From: Candidatus Aminicenantota bacterium
GTDB lineage: Bacteria > Acidobacteriota > Aminicenantia > Aminicenantales > Aminicenantaceae
DNA length: 5,076 bases
Direction: 5' to 3'
Assembly: GCA_030614645.1 (NCBI GenBank)
Contig: JAUWTR010000165.1
Coordinates: forward strand, 1-5,076
In this document: in pieces, positions 1 through 5,076 of the stretch
Numbering within the stretch: position 1 is the first letter of the stretch
How the letters are laid out: every line of letters starts with the position of its first letter
Translations under genes and position numbers: made by a program
Notes under the pieces: generated by a model
Database searches by the model: none
Told to the model about the DNA's origin: nothing
Seen by the model: the letters and a program-made list of their open reading frames with translations, nothing else

Positions 1-384
1 CGCATCACTAATGTTCCGGGAAGTTCGGATTACTTTCTTCAGGGCGTTCAGGTATACTCCAATAAAGCCAAAATAAAGCTCCTTGGTATTTCAGAATCAT
101 TAATTGAAACTCAGGGGGCTGTAAGCCAAGAAGTAGCTGAAAAGATGTCTGAGAGGATCAGAGAAAAAGCCCAATCCAGTTATGGCCTTGCAATTACCGG
201 CATTGCCGGACCGGGTGTCGGAACAAAAGAAAAACCAGTTGGCCTTGTATATACTTCTCTTGCCTGGGAAAACGGAGTAAAGACAGATAAAAATCTTTTC
301 TCAGGCAATAGAGAAATAATAAAATTCCGTTCCAGTCAAAAAGCATTGGACATGTTGCGTATGTTTTTAATAAAACAGGACTAA
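1..384 (+). CDS. cinA: CinA/PncC C-terminal nicotinamide-nucleotide amidase domain (5' end cut by window edge)
   Basis: The frame is open from the first base to the TAA at 382-384, giving 127 visible residues; the true start lies to the left. Known role of the family: hydrolysis of nicotinamide mononucleotide to nicotinate mononucleotide plus ammonia, which recycles pyridine nucleotides in the cytoplasm. Visible family blocks in order are VPGSSDYF (residues 5-12, with the serine region of the active site), VYSNKAK (about 18-24, with the conserved lysine), GAVSQEVAEKM (about 39-49) and TGIAGPGVGTKEKPVGLVY (about 66-84). The last is the most diagnostic. The usual GPGGGT reads GPGVGT here, a mild change. 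Whether the protein is full-length CinA, with an N-terminal MoaB-like (COG1058) domain, or a stand-alone PncC cannot be told, because that part is outside the window. The next gene, thpR, lies 64 bases downstream on the same strand, so co-transcription is plausible. The methionine at base 145 is internal and is not the start. Confidence 0.93.
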   Translation, partial: RITNVPGSSDYFLQGVQVYSNKAKIKLLGISESLIETQGAVSQEVAEKMSERIREKAQSSYGLAITGIAGPGVGTKEKPVGLVYTSLAWENGVKTDKNLFSGNREIIKFRSSQKALDMLRMFLIKQD

Positions 385-436
385 TATTTTACCATTTACT
401 ATTTTCTATTTTCTAAGTATCATTCATTAATATAAT

Positions 437-451
437 GGGAGAAAAGTTTTG
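437..451 (+). promoter_or_regulatory. Ribosome binding site and TTG start of thpR
   Basis: GGGAG at 437-441 lies 7 bases before a TTG at 449-451. No in-frame ATG lies nearby that would keep the conserved N-terminus. The TTG start gives a protein beginning (M)RCFIAVEL, which matches the usual opening of 2'-5' RNA ligase-like proteins. The start is therefore supported both by the spacing and by the family alignment. Confidence 0.75.
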
Positions 452-1006
452 AGATGCTTCATTGCTGTCGAGTTGGGTAAGGATATACAATCAGCTCTAC
501 TAAATTCAATTAATATTCTTAAAGAAAAGGATGGCAAAGTCCGCTGGGCAAAACCTCTGGGAATCCATTTAACACTTAAATTTTTAGGTAAGATAAAATC
601 TGAATTTATCCCAAAAATTGAATCAGTTTTGAAAAAAACCGCAAAAAAACACACTCCTTTTTCTCTAAATATAAAAGGAATCGGAACATTTCCTCTTCGT
701 TCTCACAAACCAAGTATCATCTGGGCTGGTATTGAAGAAAATGAATCTCTCGTCTCTTTGCATGAAGATTTGGATATAAACCTGATAAAATTAGGATTTC
801 CAGGTGAAAAAAGAAAGTTCCGCCCTCACCTCACATTAGGAAGGATAAAATCTTATAACCATATTGATAGACTTTTATCCGAGATCTCTAAATACCAGGA
901 ATTCGAGTTCGGCAAAAAAACAGTTTCAAAAATTGTATTATATGAGAGCATCCTGAAACCTTCTGGAGCCGAATACAGAAAAATCATAGAGCAGGAATTA
1001 GCATGA
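449..1006 (+). CDS. thpR: RNA 2',3'-cyclic phosphodiesterase (2'-5' RNA ligase/LigT family)
   Basis: A 185-residue protein, the normal length for the bacterial ThpR/LigT branch of the 2H phosphoesterase superfamily. Both catalytic HxTL motifs are present: HLTL at residues 40-43, inside VRWAKPLGIHLTLKFLG, and HLTL at 127-130, inside FRPHLTLGRIK. The two histidines form the active site. The C-terminal ESILKPSGAEY (about 166-176) is also typical. The family opens 2',3'-cyclic phosphate RNA ends to 2'-phosphomonoesters and can join or split 2'-5' linkages in vitro; its cellular role is poorly defined. Translation probably starts at TTG 449, supported by GGGAG 7 bases upstream and by the conserved (M)RCFIAVEL N-terminus. 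The stop codon overlaps the plsY start by 4 bases (ATGA), which implies translational coupling. No key residue is missing. Confidence 0.93.
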   Translation: MRCFIAVELGKDIQSALLNSINILKEKDGKVRWAKPLGIHLTLKFLGKIKSEFIPKIESVLKKTAKKHTPFSLNIKGIGTFPLRSHKPSIIWAGIEENESLVSLHEDLDINLIKLGFPGEKRKFRPHLTLGRIKSYNHIDRLLSEISKYQEFEFGKKTVSKIVLYESILKPSGAEYRKIIEQELA

Positions 1007-1593
1007 AAATTTTATTTTTCCTTTTTGTCTATCTTTTTGGAGCTATTCCCGCCGGATATATTTTGTTTCGCCTAACAGAAAAAAAAGATATCCGGAATTA
1101 TGGCAGCGGGAATATAGGCGCCACCAATATGCTTAGGATGACCGGATGGAAAAAAGCCATACCAGTATTGATATTTGATATGACAAAGGGTTTCCTTCCT
1201 ATTTTTTTGGCATTGAAATTTTTTCCAGACCATTGGACCCCAGTTGTAGCCGGTTCGTTAGCCATCCTGGGCCATTGTTTCCCGGTTTACATTAAATTTA
1301 AAGGTGGAAAAGGCGTCGCTACTACCCTAGGCGCATACATTGCCCTAGCTGTTAAACCTCTTCTTTGTATCATAGTTGTTTTCCTAATTATTGTTGCAAT
1401 CACACGCTATATTTCTTTAGGTTCCTTAACTGCAGCATTAAGTTTTCCACTTTTTTCTCTCTTGTTCAATGAAAACATCGAAATCTTCTTTTTTGGGCTT
1501 TTTGTCTTTTTAATAATTGCTATAAAGCACAAAAAAAACATAAAACTCCTGATTTCAGGAGCAGAAAATAAAATAGGAGAAAAAAGGATATGA
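1003..1593 (+). CDS. plsY: Acyl-phosphate:glycerol-3-phosphate acyltransferase PlsY
   Basis: A 196-residue, very hydrophobic integral membrane protein with about five predicted hydrophobic segments, of normal family length. PlsY transfers an acyl chain from acyl-phosphate (made by PlsX) to sn-glycerol-3-phosphate, giving 1-acyl-G3P (lysophosphatidate) at the inner face of the cytoplasmic membrane. All three signature loops are intact: GSGNIGATNMLR (residues 34-45, with the conserved Ser and Arg), the glycine-rich GHCFPVYIKFKGGKGVATTLG (about 90-110, glycerol-3-phosphate binding) and KHKKNIKLLISGAENKIG (175-192, with His176, Asn179 and Glu188). The ATG overlaps the thpR stop by 4 bases, and AGGA at 993-996 provides a ribosome binding site 6 bases upstream. 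The stop in turn overlaps the gpsA start. The neighbouring gpsA makes its acyl acceptor, so the pair forms a functional unit. Confidence 0.97.
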   Translation: MKILFFLFVYLFGAIPAGYILFRLTEKKDIRNYGSGNIGATNMLRMTGWKKAIPVLIFDMTKGFLPIFLALKFFPDHWTPVVAGSLAILGHCFPVYIKFKGGKGVATTLGAYIALAVKPLLCIIVVFLIIVAITRYISLGSLTAALSFPLFSLLFNENIEIFFFGLFVFLIIAIKHKKNIKLLISGAENKIGEKRI

Positions 1594-2594
1594 GAGCAAG
1601 TGTGATCGGAGGTGGAAGCTGGGGCAGTGCTATGGCGCTTCACCTGGGACGATTGGATATCAACACTAAACTGTGGATTAGAGAAAAGGATGTATATGAA
1701 AATACTCTCAGGTATCGTCAGAACAAAACTTTTTTGCCAGGTTCTGTTTTCCCAGCTTCAGTCTCGTTTTATAAAAACATAAAGGAAACTATTGTAGATA
1801 CTGATTTTTTGTTCATTGCTATTCCGTCAAAATACTGCCCTAGTATCTATAATGTACTTGCTCCCCTACTCTCTCCAAGACAGATTATTATAAGCCTCAC
1901 CAAAGGGATTGAAAAAAATTCCTTAAAACGCATGAGCGAATTAATGGAAGATATATTTTCGAGTGATTTTATTCCAAAAATCGCAACACTCTCCGGGCCC
2001 AGCTTTGCAAGGGAAGTCGCAGAGTCACATCCTACTGCTGTAGTAATTGCTTCCAAGGATCTTAAAACTGCCAAGCTTATCCAGCAAAATATTTCGAACG
2101 AATATTTCCGCGCTTACACTACAGATGATGTTACAGGAGTTGAACTCGCAGGGGCTTTGAAGAACATCATAGCTATTTCTGCCGGCATCTGCGCCGGTTT
2201 AGAATTCGGTTCCAATTCTATAGCAGCCTTGATCACTCGCGGCATTGCAGAGATATCCAGGCTCGGTGTAAAACTTGGAGCCAGGCAGGAAACATTTTCA
2301 GGCCTTGCTGGTATAGGGGATCTTGTTTTGACCTGCACCGGAAAACTTAGCCGTAACCGCTATGTCGGTTTTGAGCTGGGTAAAGGGAAATCTCTTGATC
2401 AGATCGTTTCCAAGATGAATATGGTTGCAGAGGGTGTTACCACAACTTTTTCGGTCCATCATCTTTCCAAAAGAGAAAATATTGAAATGCCTATCTGCGA
2501 ACAGGTATATCAGATACTTTATAAAAACAAAGATCCCAGGATTGCTCTTCAGGATTTGATGACAAGAAAATTGAAACATGAAAATATTTCATAA
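1590..2594 (+). CDS. gpsA: NAD(P)-dependent sn-glycerol-3-phosphate dehydrogenase
   Basis: A 334-residue soluble enzyme, of normal length for GpsA. It reduces dihydroxyacetone phosphate to sn-glycerol-3-phosphate with NAD(P)H, supplying the backbone for phospholipids. Visible in order: the Rossmann dinucleotide loop GGGSWGSAMA (residues 7-16), NKTFLPG (about 45-51), SLTKGIE (102-108), SGPSFAREV (135-143), the catalytic lysine K191 in ELAGALKNIIAISAGI, GLAGIGDLVLTC (238-249, conserved Asp244), SRNRYVG (254-260, Arg255/Asn256 substrate binding) and EGVTTT (281-286). Every key residue is present. The start ATG overlaps the plsY stop as ATGA. AGGAG at 1575-1579 lies 10 bases upstream, slightly far, so coupling to plsY translation probably helps. 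PlsY uses the product directly, and the TPR gene follows 13 bases after the stop. Confidence 0.97.
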   Translation: MRASVIGGGSWGSAMALHLGRLDINTKLWIREKDVYENTLRYRQNKTFLPGSVFPASVSFYKNIKETIVDTDFLFIAIPSKYCPSIYNVLAPLLSPRQIIISLTKGIEKNSLKRMSELMEDIFSSDFIPKIATLSGPSFAREVAESHPTAVVIASKDLKTAKLIQQNISNEYFRAYTTDDVTGVELAGALKNIIAISAGICAGLEFGSNSIAALITRGIAEISRLGVKLGARQETFSGLAGIGDLVLTCTGKLSRNRYVGFELGKGKSLDQIVSKMNMVAEGVTTTFSVHHLSKRENIEMPICEQVYQILYKNKDPRIALQDLMTRKLKHENIS

Positions 2595-2596
2595 GT

Positions 2597-2604
2597 GAGG
2601 AGGT
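2597..2604 (+). promoter_or_regulatory. Strong Shine-Dalgarno sequence of the TPR gene
   Basis: GAGGAGGT at 2597-2604 is a near-perfect match to the anti-Shine-Dalgarno sequence and is the strongest such site in the window. The AGGAGG core ends only 4 bases before the ATG at 2608, a short spacing. It fixes the start of the TPR protein and suggests that translation there starts independently of gpsA. Confidence 0.75.
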
Positions 2605-2607
2605 ATT

Positions 2608-3390
2608 ATGACAATCAAAAAAGCATCTATAGTATTTATATGTCTACTCTTTGGCTTTTGTGCTTCGTCACAAGAAAAAATGCAAAAAGAAAGGGATAAC
2701 AGTCCACGCTACCAATACAATCTTGGTATTTTCTATTTAAATAATGGACAGCTTGATCAGTCCATTATACATCTTAACAAAACGATCACACTCAAATCTG
2801 ATTATGCTTTAGCCTATGACGGTCTTGGCCTGGTTTATTTAATGAAAGGAGAACTCGATAAGTCAGCAAATAATTTCAAAAAATGCCTTGCCATTGACGG
2901 CACTATCACTGATGCACACAATCATTTAGGATCTGTTTATCAGGAGATGGGGATTCTTGATAAGGCGGAACTTGAATTCCTCACAGCAATTAATGATAAA
3001 TCCTATCATTCCCGTGAATTACCTTATTATAATCTTGCCAGATTGTATCATATTCAAGAAAATCTCCCAAAGGCACTTGAATTTATAAACCAGGCGATTT
3101 TTGTAAACAAGCGCTATATAATGGCACATAACTTAAAGGCATTGATATTTGAACAACTTGAAAAATTTGAAGATGCAATAAAATGTTACCAGAGTGCTTT
3201 AGAATTAGTTAAAAAATATTCACAGGAGGATCCTAGTTCCAAGATAACCCTTCAATATAATCTCGCCGGAGCTTATTTTAAAAACAAAGAATACGATAAA
3301 GCTAAACAAATCTTTATAGAAATCCAATCGCTTGTCACATCAGAAGTGATGAAAGCGAATATAACCAAGTACCTAAATATGATTAAATAA
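2608..3390 (+). CDS. Exported or membrane-anchored TPR-repeat protein, function unknown
   Basis: A 260-residue protein. Residues 1-21 look like a signal peptide: Lys4-Lys5, a hydrophobic stretch IVFICLLFGF, then Cys18-Ala-Ser-Ser. Cys18 could be a lipidated cysteine, but the preceding LFGF is a poor lipobox (Phe at -1), so cleavage by signal peptidase I or an uncleaved anchor is also possible. The rest is a run of about six tetratricopeptide repeats, roughly at residues 32-65, 66-99, 100-133, 137-169, 170-203 and 212-245, with the usual pattern (for example YNLGIFYLNNGQLDQSI and DGLGLVYLMKGELDKSA). TPRs form helical scaffolds for protein partners, probably here outside the cytoplasm. Size and layout recall PilF/PilW-type pilotins, which are lipoproteins with six TPRs that help assemble type IV pilus secretins. 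No pilus gene is nearby, so this remains a suggestion. The gene is 13 bases behind gpsA, probably in the same operon; nothing links it to lipid synthesis beyond position. Confidence 0.85.
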   Translation: MTIKKASIVFICLLFGFCASSQEKMQKERDNSPRYQYNLGIFYLNNGQLDQSIIHLNKTITLKSDYALAYDGLGLVYLMKGELDKSANNFKKCLAIDGTITDAHNHLGSVYQEMGILDKAELEFLTAINDKSYHSRELPYYNLARLYHIQENLPKALEFINQAIFVNKRYIMAHNLKALIFEQLEKFEDAIKCYQSALELVKKYSQEDPSSKITLQYNLAGAYFKNKEYDKAKQIFIEIQSLVTSEVMKANITKYLNMIK

Positions 3391-3393
3391 TAA

Positions 3394-3408
3394 TGGGGTC
3401 AGACCCCA
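3394..3408. repeat. Perfect GC-rich palindrome at a convergent gene junction (REP-like repeat or shared terminator)
   Basis: TGGGGTC-A-GACCCCA is a perfect inverted repeat with 7-base arms around a single central A. It fills most of the 22-base gap between the TPR gene stop (3388-3390) and the ahcY stop (3413-3415). As RNA it would fold as a 5-base-pair UGGGG/CCCCA stem with a 5-base UCAGA loop. On the plus strand no T-run follows, so it is a poor intrinsic terminator for the TPR transcript. On the minus strand it is followed by ATTATTATTTAATC, a weak U-rich tail that could help end the ahcY transcript. The GC-rich block stands out in an AT-rich setting. From memory, GGGGTCAGACCCC-like palindromes recur as dispersed copies in some environmental bacterial genomes, but this cannot be checked from one copy. 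Confidence 0.6.
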
Positions 3409-3412
3409 GGCC

Positions 3413-4669
3413 TTAAGTTCCTTCCTTCCAGGCTGATAAGTATTTTTCCTGATCTGCAGTCAGCTTGTCGATCTTTATACCCATAGTCTTTAACTTCTTT
3501 ATAGCGATATCTTCATCAATTCCCTCTGGCACGGCATAGACTTGTTTCTGGAGTTTGTCGCCATCTCTGTAAAGATACAGAGCACTTAATGCCTGGTTAG
3601 CAAAACTCATGTCCATTACCATCGCAGGATGTCCTTCAGCAGCCGATAGATTTAATAATCTGCCTTGCGCAAGCAAGAAAATTTTTTTTCCATTCTTTAA
3701 AGTATATTCTTCTACAAAATCTCTGACCTTTCGTTTTCCTTTCGCTAGTTTTTCAAGAGCCGGAATATCTATCTCAACATTAAAATGACCTGAATTAGCA
3801 ATAATTGCTCCTTCTTTCATTCTGGAAAAATGTTCGCTGCTTAAAACATTCTTGTCCCCGGTTACAGTAATAAAAATATCTCCGATCTCTGCTGCTTTAG
3901 TTAGAGACATCACTCGGAAACCATCCATAACCGCTTCCAGGGCTTTTAAGGGATCGACCTCACAAATTATTACATTGGATCCTGAACCACGAGCCCGCAT
4001 TGCCACTCCCCGGCCGCACCATCCATAACCAGCTACTACAAAATTTAAACCGGCTAATAAAACATTTGTAGCTCTGAGTATACCGTCTATCGTACTTTGG
4101 CCGGTTCCATAGCGGTTGTCAAAAAGATGTTTTGTCTTAGCATCATTTACAGCAATAATTGGGTAGTTAAGTACCTTCTCATCTGCCATACTCTTTAAAC
4201 GGATCACCCCAGTAGTTGTTTCTTCAGTGCCTCCGATAATTCCTTTCATAAGGTCTTTACGCTTGGAATGAATAGTGCTCACTAAATCCGCTCCATCGTC
4301 CATAGTAATTTGGGGTTTGATATCAAGTGCTTGATTCATATGCTCGTAATAGGTCTTATTGTCTTCTCCCTTGATGGCAAATACCGGGATCTCATAATAC
4401 TTAACCAGGGCGGCTGCCACATCATCTTGAGTGCTTAAGGGATTAGAAGCAGTTAAAGCAACTTCAGCTCCTCCCAGTTTTAAGGTTTCCATTAAATTAG
4501 CTGTTTCACTTGTTACATGCAGGCAAGCTGATATATTTATTCCTTTTAAGGATTTTTTTTCTTTAAACTCTTTTTTGATATTTTCCAGGACAGGCATGAA
4601 TTTTCCCGCCCATTCAATTCTCAGTTTCCCTTTATCAGCCAGATTTAAATCTTTTATATCATATTCCAT
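3413..4669 (-). CDS. ahcY: Adenosylhomocysteinase (S-adenosyl-L-homocysteine hydrolase), short type
   Basis: A 418-residue cytoplasmic, NAD-containing enzyme. It reversibly splits S-adenosylhomocysteine into adenosine and homocysteine, relieving product inhibition of methyltransferases. Family blocks in order: [14 protein letters not shown] (residues 50-63, with His51), [13 protein letters not shown] (76-88), DDGADLV (124-130), [10 protein letters not shown] (146-155), [10 protein letters not shown] (179-188, with Lys180, Asp184 and Asn185), the NAD loop GYGWCGRG (214-221), [10 protein letters not shown] (292-301, His295) and [16 protein letters not shown] (344-359, His347). The catalytic set known from the human enzyme is all present. 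The NPLSTQDD and GYGWCGRG variants, the length and the C-terminus lacking KPDHYRY mark the shorter archaeal/Thermotoga-like subfamily. A few such archaeal enzymes prefer S-inosylhomocysteine, so exact substrate preference is open. The ATG at 4667-4669 has AGGAG 6 bases upstream. The gene follows metK by 29 bases, forming a SAM-cycle operon. Confidence 0.96.
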   Translation of the reverse strand: MEYDIKDLNLADKGKLRIEWAGKFMPVLENIKKEFKEKKSLKGINISACLHVTSETANLMETLKLGGAEVALTASNPLSTQDDVAAALVKYYEIPVFAIKGEDNKTYYEHMNQALDIKPQITMDDGADLVSTIHSKRKDLMKGIIGGTEETTTGVIRLKSMADEKVLNYPIIAVNDAKTKHLFDNRYGTGQSTIDGILRATNVLLAGLNFVVAGYGWCGRGVAMRARGSGSNVIICEVDPLKALEAVMDGFRVMSLTKAAEIGDIFITVTGDKNVLSSEHFSRMKEGAIIANSGHFNVEIDIPALEKLAKGKRKVRDFVEEYTLKNGKKIFLLAQGRLLNLSAAEGHPAMVMDMSFANQALSALYLYRDGDKLQKQVYAVPEGIDEDIAIKKLKTMGIKIDKLTADQEKYLSAWKEGT

Positions 4670-4675
4670 AGTTTT

Positions 4676-4681
4676 CTCCTT
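4676..4681 (-). promoter_or_regulatory. Ribosome binding site of ahcY
   Basis: Read on the minus strand, AAGGAG (the last base at 4676) lies 6 bases before the ATG at 4669-4667. It sits in the 29-base metK-ahcY gap and fixes the ahcY start. I see neither a promoter nor a terminator hairpin in this gap, which supports co-transcription. Confidence 0.75.
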
Positions 4682-4698
4682 TTTTATCTTACTTAAGA

Positions 4699-5076
4699 TT
4701 AAATTCCAGCATCCTCTTTCAAAGCTTCAGCTTTATCGGTTTTTTCCCATGTAAAGCCATCTTCTCTGCGACCGAAGTGTCCAAAACTGGCAGTCTTTTT
4801 ATAAATCGGTTTCATTAGATCAAGATGATCTATCATTTTCTTTGGCTTTAATTCAAAGTGTTTCCATATCATTTCTTTTATCCTATCTTCTGAAACCTTG
4901 GATGTACCGAATGAATCAACCATAATAGATACCGGCTCTGCCACTCCAATGGCATAAGCTACCTGAACCTCTATTCGGTCAGCCAATCCAGCAGCAATAA
5001 GGTTTTTGGCAATATAGCGAGCCATGTAAGAGCCGGATCTGTCGACCTTGGAGGGGTCTTTTCCTGAAAAACATCC
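4699..5076 (-). CDS. metK: S-adenosylmethionine synthetase, C-terminal part (start beyond the right window edge)
   Basis: The minus-strand frame is open from the right edge (5076) to a TAA at 4701-4699, giving 125 residues of the C-terminal third of MetK. The enzyme joins ATP and methionine to make SAM, releasing phosphate and pyrophosphate, as a cytoplasmic homotetramer. The visible piece opens with [21 protein letters not shown], which holds the end of the glycine-rich signature usually written GGGAFSxKD; Cys replaces Ala, a change that occurs in the family. It continues with [36 protein letters not shown] and ends with the typical [22 protein letters not shown] region. The methionine at base 5025 is internal (the family reads AYxARYxAKN there), so it is not the start. 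The catalytic N-terminal and central parts are outside the window. ahcY, which recycles the product of SAM use, follows after 29 bases. Confidence 0.97.
   Translation of the reverse strand, partial: GCFSGKDPSKVDRSGSYMARYIAKNLIAAGLADRIEVQVAYAIGVAEPVSIMVDSFGTSKVSEDRIKEMIWKHFELKPKKMIDHLDLMKPIYKKTASFGHFGRREDGFTWEKTDKAEALKEDAGI

Noticed and set aside
431..436. Perfect TATAAT just before thpR, as a possible -10 promoter box.
   Set aside because: Transcription from it would start near base 443, downstream of the GGGAG ribosome binding site (437-441), and no good -35 box is seen 16-18 bases upstream. In an AT-rich gap the match is probably chance.
435..452. Five-codon mini-ORF (MGEKF) starting at the ATG at 435 and overlapping the thpR start.
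   Set aside because: It has no ribosome binding site of its own, and its ATG overlaps the thpR Shine-Dalgarno sequence. A leader peptide is possible in principle but nothing supports it.
2298..2579. Minus-strand 93-codon open frame inside gpsA, plus other antisense frames at 427-654, 1407-1643, 1847-2074 and 2114-2338.
   Set aside because: All are antisense to well-supported genes, have no plausible domain content, and are expected by chance opposite AT-rich coding DNA.
3408..3417. Small overlapping palindromes AGGCCT and CTTAAG next to the larger palindrome.
   Set aside because: Six-base palindromes are common by chance, and this stretch partly overlaps the ahcY stop codon.
4553..4576. Runs of 8 and 6 T (A on the coding strand) inside ahcY, as a possible slippage or frameshift site.
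   Set aside because: They encode a lysine-rich stretch (KKEFKEKKS) and the frame is intact on both sides with the family alignment continuing, so there is no sign of frameshifting.
4431..4754. Plus-strand 107-codon open frame spanning the ahcY start and the metK end.
   Set aside because: It lies antisense to two genes with strong family motifs, crosses their junction, and shows no recognisable domain. It is a shadow frame.

Overview
This 5,076-base window is an ordinary, tightly packed bacterial housekeeping region. Six genes have recognisable families and one is a tetratricopeptide-repeat (TPR) protein of unknown role. The DNA is AT-rich, with many A/T homopolymer runs and AT-rich third codon positions. 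The organism is a bacterium, because PlsY and GpsA together make the sn-glycerol-3-phosphate lipid precursors typical of Bacteria. The adenosylhomocysteinase is of the short archaeal/Thermotoga-like type. That enzyme type, the low GC and the short GGGGTCAGACCCC palindrome would fit an uncultivated anaerobic lineage such as Omnitrophota or a neighbouring candidate phylum. This placement is a weak inference; no marker in the window settles it.

Left part, plus strand (1-3390): the window opens inside the C-terminal nicotinamide-nucleotide amidase domain of a CinA/PncC protein (1-384). After a 64-base AT-rich gap comes thpR (RNA 2',3'-cyclic phosphodiesterase, TTG start). It is followed by plsY (acyl-phosphate:glycerol-3-phosphate acyltransferase) and gpsA (glycerol-3-phosphate dehydrogenase). 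thpR/plsY and plsY/gpsA each overlap by 4 bases (ATGA), so these three genes look translationally coupled. GpsA makes sn-glycerol-3-phosphate and PlsY acylates it, the first committed step of phospholipid synthesis. A secreted or membrane-anchored TPR protein follows 13 bases after gpsA, behind a strong Shine-Dalgarno sequence, and probably belongs to the same transcript.

Right part, minus strand (3413-5076): metK (S-adenosylmethionine synthetase, C-terminal part only, its start lying beyond the right edge) is followed after 29 bases by ahcY (adenosylhomocysteinase). MetK makes SAM, and AhcY clears the S-adenosylhomocysteine left after methyl transfer, so the pair is an activated-methyl-cycle operon.

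The two transcription units converge at 3391-3412. This 22-base junction is almost entirely a perfect palindrome (7-base arms around one A). It is the only non-coding element that stands out, and may be a REP-like dispersed repeat, a shared terminator, or both. I found no mobile-element gene, RNA gene, CRISPR array or novel multi-gene system. No gap between genes exceeds 64 bases.
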